Assembly (NCBI GenBank): GCA_030280995.1
Contig: JASXTE010000007.1
Coordinates: forward strand, 16,492,501 to 16,556,500
Origin: Hemileia vastatrix
Lineage: Eukaryota; Basidiomycota; Pucciniomycetes; Pucciniales; Zaghouaniaceae
Length of the DNA stretch: 64,000 nt
Direction of reading: 5' to 3'
Position 1 is the first letter of the stretch, and every line of letters begins with the position of its first letter. The position numbers were made by a program, and so were the translations under genes. Shown here one piece after another: positions 45,443 to 56,339 of this stretch. The notes beneath the pieces are model-generated. The model had not been told where the DNA came from, searched no databases, and was given only the letters and a program-made list of their open reading frames with translations.

Positions 45443-46757
45443 ATGCCTCCCAGACATTCCAAATCTCAAAAGGTAAGTCAAAAATCTGCTTCGTCACAAA
45501 AGTCTCCTCGTAAAGCAAGCCCTACACCTGAAAAATCAAAGGCAGGTTCAGGTCAGCTTAAAAAGGATGATTATCTCATCATAATCAACTTCCTTAAAAT
45601 AAAATCAAATTTTGAAGCATGTTTTGGATGTGAAAAGTCCACTCGTATTGGACGTCCACCTTCTTCAAAGGTTAATGGCTACTTGTTGATGGCCAATGAA
45701 GTAAGGAAGAAAACAAGGGGGAGAATCGATATCAATCCTAAACAAATGAAGGAGAGATTTAAGAGTTACCATTCAAAATATAAAAAGACTCATCATGCTG
45801 TAAATGAAACTGGCTTTGGTATTGACGATGATGATTTGGAGATTGGAATTACTACTGTTTCCGAAAAGCTCAATGTCATGTGTCCTTTCTATGAGGAAAT
45901 GGATAATCTTTTTGGCACCCGAGTTGATGTAAACCCTTGGTTTCTACACGATACTACTAAGCATATACCCTCTGGATCCAAACCTTCCTATAATCCTCCC
46001 AACACACCTTTACTTGAAGAAGATCAATCCCCTCCACCTTCTAACCATAGTTCAGCTGAAGATGATCCCAACTATCAAGCAGAACAATTATATCGCAGAA
46101 GATCTGAATCCTCAGAGGCCCAAAATTTAAATGTATGTTTACTTTTTGTTTTTTCTTCAATTCTTCTCTGAATTTCTCTTTCTTTCTAGTCTCCTCCTAC
46201 TCAAACTCAATCTCCATTAAATAATCTCAATTCTGGAAATGTGAATACCTCTTTAGAAGCTGCTTTAGAAGAACTTCCTGAAGCCTCTTGTTCAAACTCC
46301 AAACTAAAGCATCGAGCCTCAACTTCAATGAACTTGAACCATCTATTAAAACGTGGTAATACTTCAACAAGCTCATTTGGCTCCCTTGAGGATTATTTTG
46401 AAAAAAAAGATATAAGTAAGTTTTGTTTACTATATATCTTAATCATTAACTCATTTATTTATTTATTTCAACTTAATTTTCTCAGCGAAATCAACTATTG
46501 CAAATAATGCCCTTGACTTTGAGAAGATGAAGTTTGATCATATGCTAAGGAAAGATCAGCAAGCCTTAGATTTGGAAGAAAAAAAATTTGAGGTAGAGAA
46601 GATGGAAAGAGTAAATGACCGTCAATTTCAAAGAGAAATGGCTACTTGTGAATTGGAAAAACAAGAGAGTTTTAAAAAAAAAGATTTCATTATGGAATGT
46701 GTTAAAAATGGCCAATCTTATGAGGACATTAAAAAATTACTTGACCTTTTCAATTGA
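45443..46757 (+). CDS. Harbinger Myb/SANT-like protein, three exons (395 aa)
   Basis: My exons are 45443-46132, 46190-46415 and 46486-46757, with GT-AG introns of 57 and 70 bp and a consistent frame. The start MPPRHSKSQKVSQKS matches the second and third Harbinger copies here. Residues about 30-135 form a trihelix/Myb-SANT-like region (KKDDYLIIINFLKIKSNFE, KQMKERFKSYHSKYKK, CPFYEEMDNLFG). The C-terminus is a charged helix likely to form a coiled coil (KMKFDHMLRKDQQALDLEEK). In this superfamily such a protein binds the element ends and helps the transposase into the nucleus. It looks intact. The host genome often carries degraded relatives, as at 56340-57622. Confidence 0.85.
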
Positions 46758-46913
46758 TAAATTGTTTTTCTAGTTAATTTAATTTTGGTATTATTTTCTT
46801 ATATGCTGACTTATAAAAGGAAAAGAATATAGTACGTTATTTTTGACAAAAATTTGAATGTATAATAAAAATTTTCTATCTTTACTTTCTAGTCAATAAG
46901 TTTGCTTATCTAA

Positions 46914-47285
46914 ATTTTTCTAAGTCATCAATTTCACATGTCAGATTTAAAAAATTGGCAATGCCCTCCCCTGCATTTTATTGAAACAAGGGGTGGGTAC
47001 CACCAAATTTTTCTAAGTCATCAATTTCACATGTCAGATTTAAAAAATTGGCAATACCCTCCCCTGCATTTTATTGAAACAAGGGGTGGGTACCACCAAA
47101 TTTTTCTAAGTCATCAATTTCACATGTCAGATTTAAAAAATTGGCAATCCCCCCCCCTGCATTTTATTGAAACAAGGGGTGGGTACCACCAAATTTTTCT
47201 AAGTCATCAATTTCACATGTCAGATTTAAAAAATAGGCAATACCCTCCCCTGCATTTTATTGAAGTAAAGGGTGAAAGTCATCAA
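46914..47285 (+). repeat. 93-bp tandem repeat, four units
   Basis: The unit starts with TTTTTCTAAGTCATCAATTT, and TAAGTCATC recurs at 46921, 47014, 47107 and 47200, exactly 93 bp apart. Since 93 is divisible by three, an open frame of 119 codons runs through it, but it is a by-product. It lies downstream of the Myb gene inside Harbinger copy 1. Confidence 0.92.
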
Positions 47286-47610
47286 AATTTAATATAATTA
47301 CAAAAATTAATTAATATATAAATAAGATATGTCAAGTATACTACTTTTAAAGTAATGACAATTCCTTAAGCCAAAATGCAGATCAAGTCTAGAAACTAGG
47401 TTCAATGCAAAGTATTTTTTGAAGCAACTTATTTAAATAATACTTTATTGAATTAAGTTGATCAATAAAGATTGATTTACAATATTGCAATTCTTAAATA
47501 CAATAATTTTATTAAAAAATTTCAGATTACATATAAAAAAAATCAGTGACTTTTTCTATTACTTACAACTGTTTTTACAGAATTGAAAACTATGTTTCAG
47601 CTAATATTTT

Positions 47611-48043
47611 ATGGAAGTGAACTCTGTTCTTCGCCCGAAGAACAGAGTTCATCCTCTTATTTTCACACTCTGTTTAAAAAGAATAAAATGACTTACCTGG
47701 AGAGATGAGTTGAGAAAAAAGAAATATAAGTGAATGGAAGTGAACTCTGTTCTTCGCCCGAAGAACAGAGTTCATCCTCCTATTTTCACACTCTGTTTAA
47801 AAAGAATAAAATGACTTACCTGGAGAGATGAGTTGAGAAAAAAGAAATATAAGTGAATGGAAGTGAACTCTGTTCTTCGCCCGAAGAACAGAGTTCATCC
47901 TCCTATTTTCACACTCTGTTTAAAAAGAATAAAATGACTTACCTGGAGAGATGAGTTGAGAAAAAAGAAATATAAGTGAATGGAAGTGAACTCTGTTCTT
48001 CGCCCGAAGAACAGAGTTCATCCTCCTATTTTCACACTCTGTT
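47611..48043 (+). repeat. 123-bp tandem repeat (3.5 units), each with a 15-bp perfect hairpin
   Basis: ATGGAAGTGAACTCTG recurs at 47611, 47734, 47857 and 47980, a period of 123. Each unit holds GAACTCTGTTCTTCG, a CC loop, and the perfect complement CGAAGAACAGAGTTC (47619-47650 and +123, +246, +369). Part of the unit (AATAAAATGACTTACCTGG) recurs once at 48803, suggesting the array arose from a duplication within the element. The same hairpin occurs at 63617-63648 and 63952-63983 in Harbinger copy 2. Confidence 0.92.
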
Positions 48044-48174
48044 TGCACCAATCTCCATCCCTTTCAATTCTATCAACACATGCTTGTCTTCCCTCCCCAT
48101 GCCTTTCGCTATCCTCCCAGCCCCATTGTATGCCATCCTCTTTTGATCCCCATTTCACCCCTCTCAACCTCTCG

Positions 48175-48214
48175 GCGGACTTGCTAGCAAGTCCGCTTCC
48201 CATATTGCATGGTG
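48175..48214. repeat. CACTA-type MITE end fragment with a 22-bp palindrome
   Basis: GGACTTGCTAGCAAGTCC is part of a perfect 22-bp palindrome (48175-48196), followed by TTCCCATATTGCATGGTG. This is the right end of the same MITE family as 16687-18128 and 20845-21104. The left end is not visible; homology to Harbinger copy 2 ends just to the left, so this piece arrived by rearrangement or insertion. Confidence 0.7.
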
Positions 48215-48795
48215 TTAATGAACGATTAGCTGCAATCATTCAATAACTTAACGATTCGTTAACGAATCATTAAGTGAAGGTTAAGGGGGGGTAGGAGGGA
48301 TATGAGGGAGGATTTGGGGGAGTTTTGAGGGGGATAGGAGGGGGGTTTGGAGGGGGGGTTTGGAGGGGGGGTTTGGAGGGGGGGTTTGGAGGGGGGGTTA
48401 GAGGCGGGTTTGGTGGGGATTTGGAGGGAGGATTTGGGGGATTTGGTGGGGGGTGGAGTGGAATGAGGGGAAGATATGAGGAGACCAAGAAGGGGGAGAA
48501 AGGGAGAGATGAGACCAAAGAGGGAGAAAAGGGAGGTTAGAGTGAGCCAAGGAGGGGGGAATGAGGCAGCCAAAGGGGGGAAAAGGGGGATGTATCCATT
48601 CCAAGGAGAGGGTAAAGGTGGGAAAAAGACCAGGACAAGGGGGGATAAAGAGAGAAAAGAGGGAGAGAAAGAGAGAGAGAAAAAAAAAGGTTAATTTTAC
48701 CTATAAATTTAAAAACAACCACTTACAAAAAAAAAAACAAAAAAAAAACAAAAAACCAAAAAACCAAAAAAAAAAAAAAATTAGCAAAAAATTAA
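48215..48795. repeat. G-rich and A-rich low-complexity block inside Harbinger copy 1
   Basis: After a 16-bp palindrome GATTCGTTAACGAATC near 48252 comes a strand-biased stretch rich in runs of G (GGGGGGTTTGGAGGGGGGGT repeated about four times at 48335-48400, then GGAGAAAGGG-type runs). It ends in A-rich DNA with CAAAAAA units. Open frames on both strands (for example 48573-48259, proline-rich) only mirror the composition. No gene. Confidence 0.75.
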
Positions 48796-49087
48796 GTAAA
48801 AAGAATAAAATGACTTACCTGGAGAGATGAGTTGAGAAAAAAGAAATATAAGTGAAATTGATTGAGTGATGTAGGAAGAGAGGAGAAAACAGATATGAGT
48901 GAAGAAAAAAAAGAGAGTGACTGAAAAAATATGCGATTTCATGTTGAGTTGATGAAAGAAAACACAGAGAGAAAAAAAAATAAGACTTTAACAGCAAATT
49001 CAAAAACCAAAAAAATATGCAAAAAAATTTACCATTCTCAGTGAATAATACATGCAAATTGATAATTTGAAGAGAAAGAGAAAAAAA

Positions 49088-50343
49088 TTAAAATTGCGTT
49101 GAAAAATGTTGGAGTGTTATTGGAAGGATTTTCGCCCTTATACTAGTTGATTGAGAAATAGAAGTGTTGGATATAGTCGGAGGTGAATCAACTTGTTCAT
49201 CTTCATACAGCTCTAACCATTGATCTTTGAGGTCAGCAAGTAGGTTATGAAGTATAGTGCAACACAGAATCCAGTTGATCACCGCCTCCATTTCAGATTT
49301 ATTTCTAAGAGGACTTCTTAATTCCCTTAAACTAGAAAAACGGCCTTTCAAGATTCCAATAGAATGTTCAATACGGACTCTTGACTTTGCCAAATGATTG
49401 TTGAATTTGGCATTTTGACTGTCTTCTGAAGCTGCTCCCCGAAAAGCAGGAAGTACATACTTTCCATTCACATAAGCAGAATCTGCAAGAAGATACTGAT
49501 TTTCATCAAAGAATTTTTCAGGTTCATTTGAAATATGCATTCTTTGGAAGACATAGGAGTCATGACATGAGCCAGGATAGCCAGCGAAGAATGATATAAA
49601 TTTTTTGTTTACGTCACATATAAGCTGAACGTTAATTGAATATCTATAAAGAAGATATATTTGTTTGTGTTAGTTTCAAGGAGGATGAAAGGAGTTAAAA
49701 ATAATCTACCTCTTATACGGTCAAAGTAATTGTTTCCACCTTGACCAGGTTTCTGGCTCAAAGGAATAGTAGTACCATCAACAAAACCAATACATCCTGG
49801 AAAGCCCTCTGCTTGCATAACCTGAGATGATTCAAGTCGCTCTTCTTTTCTTGGCCAGGTGAGAAGTTGAGATTCCAAGGAGTTGATTGCAGTGATACAT
49901 CGTTTGGTATAAGTGTTAACTGAACCATACCCTAAATCAAAGACATTTTCTAAACATTTCAAAGCGGCTCCATTACCATTTGAACCCAAACGACATAGTG
50001 TGATGGCCAATTGAATTGAAGGATGTCGTTGTTCTTTTTGAGAATTATTGTGAAATATGGGATGATCCTGAATAAGCTCAAGCAATTTAAGGAAACATTC
50101 CTGAGAAGTCCTGAACAGCTGTCTAAAACTGGGTGTAGATAGGTTAAGAAGTGTTTGGATGGTGTACTTGGGGGTATGAAGTACTTGAGGCTTTCTGGGA
50201 AGAAGGTATCGTTTCCTGGCCATTTTTGATAAAAAGACAAAATATTCTTCTAGATCAGAATCGGAATCAGAGTCCAAGAGCAGTTCAAGCGCCATGAAAG
50301 TCATTGCTTTATGTAATTTATCACGATTTGAAAGTGAGGAAGG
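49088..50343 (-). pseudogene. Harbinger copy 1 DDE transposase, two exons, lesions at start and splice junction
   Basis: Exon 1 ends at 49710 and exon 2 runs 49643-49088, with a GT-AG intron of 66 bp. DDE residues are GFVDGTTIP (D), YLLADSAY (D) and RVRIEHSIGILKGRF (E). The DSDSDSDLEE acidic N-terminus and the helix of QLAITLCRLGSNGNG are as in copy 2. The copy 2 start codon ATG reads ATA here (near 50343). The exon 1 end is one base shorter than in copy 2 (GTATAAGAG against GTAAAAATAG), so the spliced frames do not join. Use of the next ATG (MTFMALELLLD) is possible but would not cure the frame. Confidence 0.8.
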
Positions 50344-53300
50344 TATGACTCTTATATGATATGATTTGAAGATGTAAGTGATGTACAATGTTTTGAGTTA
50401 TGAAGTGTTATTCTGCGGAGTGCTGCGTATGAATGGGATGATGCTGACAAATCAGTGAAATGGGACTTGATGGTGAAATCAGCACTTTTGGTTGAGAAAG
50501 TGCGGATTTGAGTGAAATAAGTGACTTATTTCATTTTGAAATCCACCGGTATTGGGGCTAGTGTGTTTTGGAAATCCGCACTTATTTAAGTGCGGATTTG
50601 GTCAAATTTAAGTGCGGATTTGTAAGTGCGGATTTGCCAGAACTGACACCCCCTATTGAGAATTTGAGCGGGAGTATGTGGAACATATCCAAGCCAGAGC
50701 TTAAAAGGCCTTCTTTGAGTAACAGAATGAACAGTGCTATTATAAGCAAATTCAAACCCATGAAGTAAGGTGACCAGATCATGAGTGAACCTGTCATTAT
50801 CTTTATACTCAAAGCAAAAGGCACAATACCTTCTTATCATGTCCTCTAAAGTCTGAATCATTCTTTCAGCTAATCCATCAGTCTGGGGGTGATGGGCAGT
50901 AGAAAGATTCAGATCACAACCACAAACATGCATTAGAGACATCCTAAATTCAAAAGTAAATTTAGGGTCTCTATCAGAGATTATGGCCTTTGGAAAACCT
51001 GAATTATTGAACATATGAGACTACCATCAGAAGGCTACTTCTTTAGTGGAAACATCCTTGTGAGTAGGGATATATTTACACTTTTTTGTAAATCTGTTCA
51101 CAATAACCCAACAAGAGTTATGATTTTCTTTCCCGGAAATGGGCAATCCTGCTTCAAAGTCCATTTTTATTATTTGCCATGGTGCATTAGGAGCTTCAAT
51201 ATGTTGAATTAATCCAGCTCTTTTTCCAGTTAATCTTTTTCATTTCTGGAAAGAATCACAGGATTCAACATATAGTTTGGTGTCTTCAGACATATTAACC
51301 CATCAAGAAGTGTTCTTAATTCTGATCATTGTTTTTTCAAGATCAAAGTGTCCTTCCAATATGTCATCATGACAAATTTTCATAATGATCTCTTTCATAG
51401 AAGGAGGAATAAAAATATCATTACTCAACTTTCTTCTATAATAGAGTTAGCCTTCATCAATTGAAAATTTTCCTTTTTCCAAAGAAGTCTGGTACTTTGG
51501 TGGGAGAGTTTTAATTAATGCTTGTATTGAAGCATTCTTTAGATCATTTAATATAGTACATAACTTCTTTAAGTCAGTGTCCTTATCATATGAATCCAGA
51601 ATAAGCTGTAATAGCCCTTCCTCAATATCAACCACATATATCCCATGAATGTGAATTATTTCATCCTCAGGATCATACACAGGATTAGAGTTATCATTTG
51701 ACAAAGGTAACCTTGATAAAATATCCAAATTTGAGTGAGCAATACTATCCTTATGAACTATTGTCTTCCTCCCTCTGTATTCTTGTACAGCTAGCTTCCA
51801 TCTTAACATATGTCTTTCAGGTGTCTTCAAGTTCAAGGGGTATTTAACTGCATTTCAGTCAGTGAGAAGTTCAAATTTCTGGTCACCCAGGTAATGATTT
51901 AGCTTCTCTAGAGCCCACCCCACTGCTAAACACTCCAGTTGAGTGGCACCATATTTCAATTCACTATTTCTCAAGGTTCTTGAAATATAACAAATTACTA
52001 CTTCTAATACTTTACCATTCATAACTTGTTTTTGATGGAGAGTAGCACCAAGACCAATAAACCTGGCATCAGTGTATAAAAAATGGTTGATTAAAGTCAG
52101 GAAAAGTAAGGATTGGTGCTGACATCAAACAATGTTTCATAGTTTCAAAAGCTCTTTGTCTTTCACTGTTCCAGACAAAAGTAACATCTTCCCTAGTTAA
52201 TTGGGTAATGGGTAATGCTATTACCTGATAATTTTCAATATAAAGTCTCTAGTATGCACACATTCCAAAAAAACTCTCAAGCTCTGTAACTTTATTAGGA
52301 GCTTTCAGCTGTTGTATGGCTGCCACATTGTTCTGATCAACACATATCTGCAAGCATGAGACAACATGACCAAGCACTTTTAAGGAATGAAAAACAAATT
52401 TGAATTTTTTCAAGGCAAGTGTCATATCTATCTCATCCATCATATGGAACACTTTACATAGGTGGTTAAGATGGTCCTCCAATGTTTTAGAGAATATGAT
52501 TATATCATCAATGTAGACAATCAGCCATGCTTCAATTATTTCTTGATGGAATGTGTTGTCCATAACCTTTTGAAAAACTGAAGGGGAATTTTTGGGGCCA
52601 AATGGCATCCTAATATAGTTATAAATACCCATATGAGTAGCAATCATCAGAAAATTCTTGGAATTCTTCTCAAAAGGTACCTGGTGATATCCTTTATTAC
52701 CATCTAAACAGATGATATATTTAGCACCTTGTAAGGTATCATGTATAGAGCTAATTCTGGGAAAAGGATAGATATCATCTACAGTATTAGTGTTTAATTC
52801 TCTATAGTCACCACATAACCTGGCTTTATCTTTCTCATAAGAAATTAGGACAGGTGATATAACACAATATTTAGGTTTTTCAACTACCTTTTCAAGAATA
52901 TTCATTTTTAAAAGGGTAGAGATATTGTCTTCAATATCTATTCTCTTTTTGGGAGAAGCAGGATAAGGCTTCTTCTTTAAACTAGGTGGTATTTCAGTTA
53001 ATGGGAAAGATAATGAGAACTTCATTTCCTCTTTTACCAAGCCTAATTCATATGACCTGTCAGCCTGTATATTCCCAGGACTGATTAAAAAGTGCTTATA
53101 AGTTATGTTAACCACATGAACTATACAGGGGAACAATAATTGAGAGTACACAAACAGTATATATAAGTAAAATTATGATAATATACAAAATATGCCATTA
53201 TAACACCTTATATACATGCATATATCCACCTTTTATAGGTCTTATGTACTTAATATTAAGTTGGAATATGTTAGGGCAATCTTAAAAACCTTAAGGATAA

Positions 53301-54223
53301 GGCTATAAAATTTTTAAGTACACTTAAAGCTGTTATATTCATTGTTTTACGCAAAAAACAAGAAATGTGCTTTATTTCACTTAAAAGTTGACTATATGCG
53401 CTATAAAATTGAGAATATCAAATATGCGCTTTGACAGATCCATTGGGCTCATTTAGGACTATTGATTTGGCTATATAAATGCATAAAAATAACACTTTTT
53501 AAATTCGGTGTATTTTATGCCAGAAATGGCTTCTGTGTACTGGCCACATACTGCCTGCTTTTTTCCCGTGTGAATAGCTTCATTTTTAGCAAAGTTAGCT
53601 TTTTCACACTATAATTACCCCACATTCTATGCCCACTGTGGGGAAACATGCTAAAATAGGCAACAGGTGCTTATTTAGCGTCCTAGCTTAATTAATAATG
53701 CATTGACCTTGTTTATATGCACTAATTTCATTAATAACCTCACTCTTGGCTTCTTATTTCATCACCATGCTTAAATTTGCCTAAATTTAGTCAAGGATTT
53801 ACCCGTGCAAGCGCCTGTCAAGGACTGCATGTAGTTACCCCACATCTCACGCTCTTTTTTGAGTTTTTGGGTGGTTTCTCAGTCAATATTGGTTATTTTT
53901 GGATGGGAATTTAATGTAGTATAATGTCAGGATTAGCCCCTCAATTTCTACAGTAAATCCACCTTATTATTAAGCTATTATTAACCTTAAAAAGTCTCTT
54001 TAGTCTTTTATATTATTGTTTTATATGCATATACTCTCTTTTTGTCTTTTTCTTTAATTTTGATGGATTTCCCTTATTATTACAGGATTTTGACGGTTGT
54101 TACTTGTCTAACTATGTCATGGGTTACTAGGGACGTTGATGGGAATGTCTATTAGTTGTTTTGAGGCGTCATTAACTGTGTATTGGATGGTACATCCAGG
54201 GAATCATTGGGGCACTCAGTGTG

Positions 54224-54232
54224 TATAAAAGG
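54224..54232 (+). promoter_or_regulatory. TATA box in left LTR B
   Basis: TATAAAAGG in GTGTGTATAAAAGGAGGAGG is a good TATA element in the U3 part. The complementary copy is at 54749-54757 in the right LTR, and at 60691-60699 in the third LTR. The two in this pair face each other. Confidence 0.65.
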
Positions 54233-54748
54233 AGGAGGTTTTTGGGTCTTGTTTATACATTCTTTATCATTACAATTTACACCATATAACCAAATCAATT
54301 ACAATACACTTTAATTAGTACTTTTATAAGACTTTTGAGTAGTATCTGAGTTATTAAACTCTATTTTTCTACCAACTAAAAAGATTGTAAGCCATATATA
54401 AAATTAGTGAGAATTATATTAAATTGTCAGGCTAAGATCAACTAAAAGGACGTGAACTAGCTTGATAAGTTTTTTACTAGTAGATTTAAATGGTCCTATA
54501 TGAATACTGTAGTATAAATCCAACAAATAGTAAAATATAATTCAGAATAAAGGTCTCAGTAATATAATTCTCACTAATTTTATACGTGGCTTACAATCTT
54601 TTTAGTTGGTAGAAAAATAGAGTTTAATAATTCAGATACTACTCAAAAGTCTTATAAGATTACTAATTGAAGTGTATTGTAATTTATTTGGTTATATGGT
54701 GTAAATTGTAATGATAAAGAGTGTAGAAATAAGACCCAAAAACCTCCT

Positions 54749-54757
54749 CCTTTTATA
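54749..54757 (-). promoter_or_regulatory. TATA box in right LTR B
   Basis: The minus strand reads TATAAAAGG, the partner of 54224-54232 in the opposite orientation. Confidence 0.65.
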
Positions 54758-56007
54758 CACACTGAGTTCCCCAATGATTCCCTTGATGTACCATCCAATA
54801 CACATTTAATGAAGCCTCTTAAAATTAATAGACATGCCCATCAATGTCCCTAGTAACCCATGACATAGTTAGACAAGTAACAACTGTCAAAATCCTGTAA
54901 TAATAATGGAAATCCATCAAAATTAAAGAAAAAGACAAAGAGAGAGTATATGCGTATAAAACAATAATATAAAAGACTAAAGGAAACTTTTTAAGGTTAA
55001 CAATAGATTATTAATAAGGGGGATTTACTGTAGAAATTGAGGGGCTAATCCTGACATTATACTACGTGAAATTCCCATCCAAAAATAACCAATATTGACT
55101 GGGAAACCACCCAAAAACTCAAAAAAGAGCGTGAGATGTGGGTTAACTACATGCAGTCCTTGGCAGGCACTTGCACGGGTAAATCCTTGACTAAAATTAG
55201 GGGAATTTAAGCGTGGTGATGAAATAAGATTCCAAGAGTGAGGTTATTAATGAAATTAGTGCATGTAAACAAGGTCAATGCATTATTAACTAAGCTAGGA
55301 CACTAAATAAGCGCCTGTTGCCTATTTTAGCGTGTTTACCCACAGTGGGCGTAGAATGTGGGGTAATTATAGTGTGAAAAAGCTAATTTTGCTAAAAATG
55401 AAGCTATTCACACGGGAAAAAAGCAGGCAGTATGTGGCCAGTACACAGAAGCCATTTCTGGCATAAAATACACCAAATTTGAAAAGTGTTTTTTTTATGC
55501 ATTTATATAGCCAAATCAATAGTCCTAAATGAGCCCAATTGATCTGTCAAAGCGCATATTTGATATTCTCAATTTTATAGTGCATATAGTTAACTTTTAA
55601 GTGAAATAAAGCACATTTCTTGTTTTTTGCATAAAACAATGAATATAACAGCTTTAAGTGTACTTAAAAATTATGTAGCCTTATACTTAAGGTCCTTAAG
55701 ATTACCCTAACATATTACAACTTAATATTAAGTACATAAGACCTATAAAAGGTGGATATATGCATGTGTATAAGGTGTTATAATGGCATATTTTGTATAT
55801 TATCATAATTTTACTTATGTATACTGTTTGTGTACTCTCAATTATTGTTCCCCTGTATAGTTCATGTGGTTAACATAACTTATAAGCACTTTTTACTCAG
55901 TCCTGGGAATATACAGGCTGGCATGACCCATGATCATAAAATTCAAGGGGAGGTATCGCCAAATTTTCAAAAGAGATATAGAATTTTAATGACTTAGCAA
56001 TATTTAG

Positions 56008-56236
56008 ATAAGCAAACTTATTGAATTGAAAGTGAAGATAGAAAAATTGTATTATATTTTCAAATTTACGTCCAAAAAAAACTATAAGCAAACTTATTGA
56101 CTTGAATGTAAAGATAGAAAAATTGTATTATATTTTCAAATTTTTGTCAAAAAAAAACTATAAACAAACTTATTGACTTGAATGTAAAGATAGAAAAATT
56201 GTATGATATTTTTGAAAATTTGTCAAAAAAAGAGTA
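56008..56236 (-). repeat. 76-bp tandem repeat, three units
   Basis: ATAAGCAAACTTATTGA-type units start at 56008, 56084 and 56160. The unit equals a single-copy segment downstream of the Myb gene in Harbinger copy 1 (near 46840-46910). Copy 1 instead amplified the neighbouring 93-bp segment. Confidence 0.85.
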
Positions 56237-56339
56237 ATATATTCAAGACCTTTTATAAGTCAGCATATAAGAAAATATTACCAAAAATAAATCAAACAAA
56301 ATTAATTTAATTAGAAAAACAATTTTTTAATTGAAAAGG

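Larger units (their letters stand above)
45072..50654. mobile_element. PIF/Harbinger transposon, copy 1 (5,583 bp, both ends present)
   Basis: The inverted ends AGGGGGTGTCAGTTCTGGCA and TGCCAGAACTGACACCCCCT are flanked by ATT on both sides (45069-45071, 50655-50657), a 3-bp duplication. Subterminal copies of AAATCCGCACTTAAAT and its complement repeat near both ends. It carries the two-gene set of this superfamily in convergent orientation: a Myb/SANT-like DNA-binding protein (plus) and a DDE transposase (minus). A central 2.3 kb stretch holds tandem repeats and G-rich DNA. The insertion interrupts Gypsy copy 3. Confidence 0.92.
44490..53057 (-). pseudogene. Gypsy copy 3 RT-RNase H-integrase, interrupted and degraded
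   Basis: RT runs 53000-52250 with CGDYRELNTNTVDDIYPFPR, MPFGPKNSPSVFQK and an intact YIDDIIIFS. RNase H is at 52150-51840 (damaged, TGA after the third-Asp motif LLTD). The integrase zinc region is at 51480-51230 (several stops). The core is at 51014-50660 (AIISDRDPKFT, HHPQTDGLAERMIQ). The 45072-50654 Harbinger splits it within the codons between VPHTPAQIL and NNKIPKLDLHPG. The C-terminus with chromodomain-like tail (AEKGTEYLLRFKNKSSEYDS) is at 44903-44490. Confidence 0.87.
53058..55923. mobile_element. Tail-to-tail pair of LTR family B sharing one 5-bp duplication
   Basis: The unit begins TGTCAGCCTGTATATTCCC at 53058 and ends GGGAATATACAGGCTGGCA at 55923. TGACC flanks it on both sides (53053-53057, 55924-55928). 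The left arm (53058-54424) is an LTR in plus orientation lacking its last ~130 bp. The right arm (54425-55923) is a full LTR in minus orientation (TGTCAGGCTAAGATC to its start). The arms form an inverted repeat of about 1.36 kb. No coding sequence. Confidence 0.8.
43716..55933 (-). mobile_element. Gypsy/chromovirus copy 3, truncated, split by Harbinger and an LTR pair
   Basis: The 3' LTR is at 43716-44458. The minus-strand pol continues through 44459-45071, resumes after a Harbinger element at 50655 and runs to 53057. There an inverted LTR pair is inserted (TGACC duplicated). A few Gypsy bases (CATGA) follow at 55929-55933 before another element begins. Gag, leader and 5' LTR are missing. It is more diverged from copies 1 and 2 than they are from each other, so it is older. 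Confidence 0.87.

Noticed and set aside
46938..47297. Open frame of 119 codons with repeated sequence
   Set aside because: It is a by-product of a 93-bp tandem repeat whose period is divisible by three.
47611..48043. CRISPR-like array of hairpin repeats
   Set aside because: The units are contiguous 123-bp tandem copies without unique spacers, in a eukaryotic transposon.
48259..48573. Proline-rich and glycine-rich frames on both strands
   Set aside because: They mirror the G-rich low-complexity block; no start context or conserved domain.
53058..55923. A DNA transposon with 1.4-kb terminal inverted repeats
   Set aside because: TG/CA ends, a 5-bp duplication, a TATA box and a third single copy at 60365 fit an LTR better; kept as an inverted LTR pair.
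55897..56091. Short minus-strand frame at the Harbinger copy 3 border
   Set aside because: It spans an element junction and a tandem repeat, with no domain.
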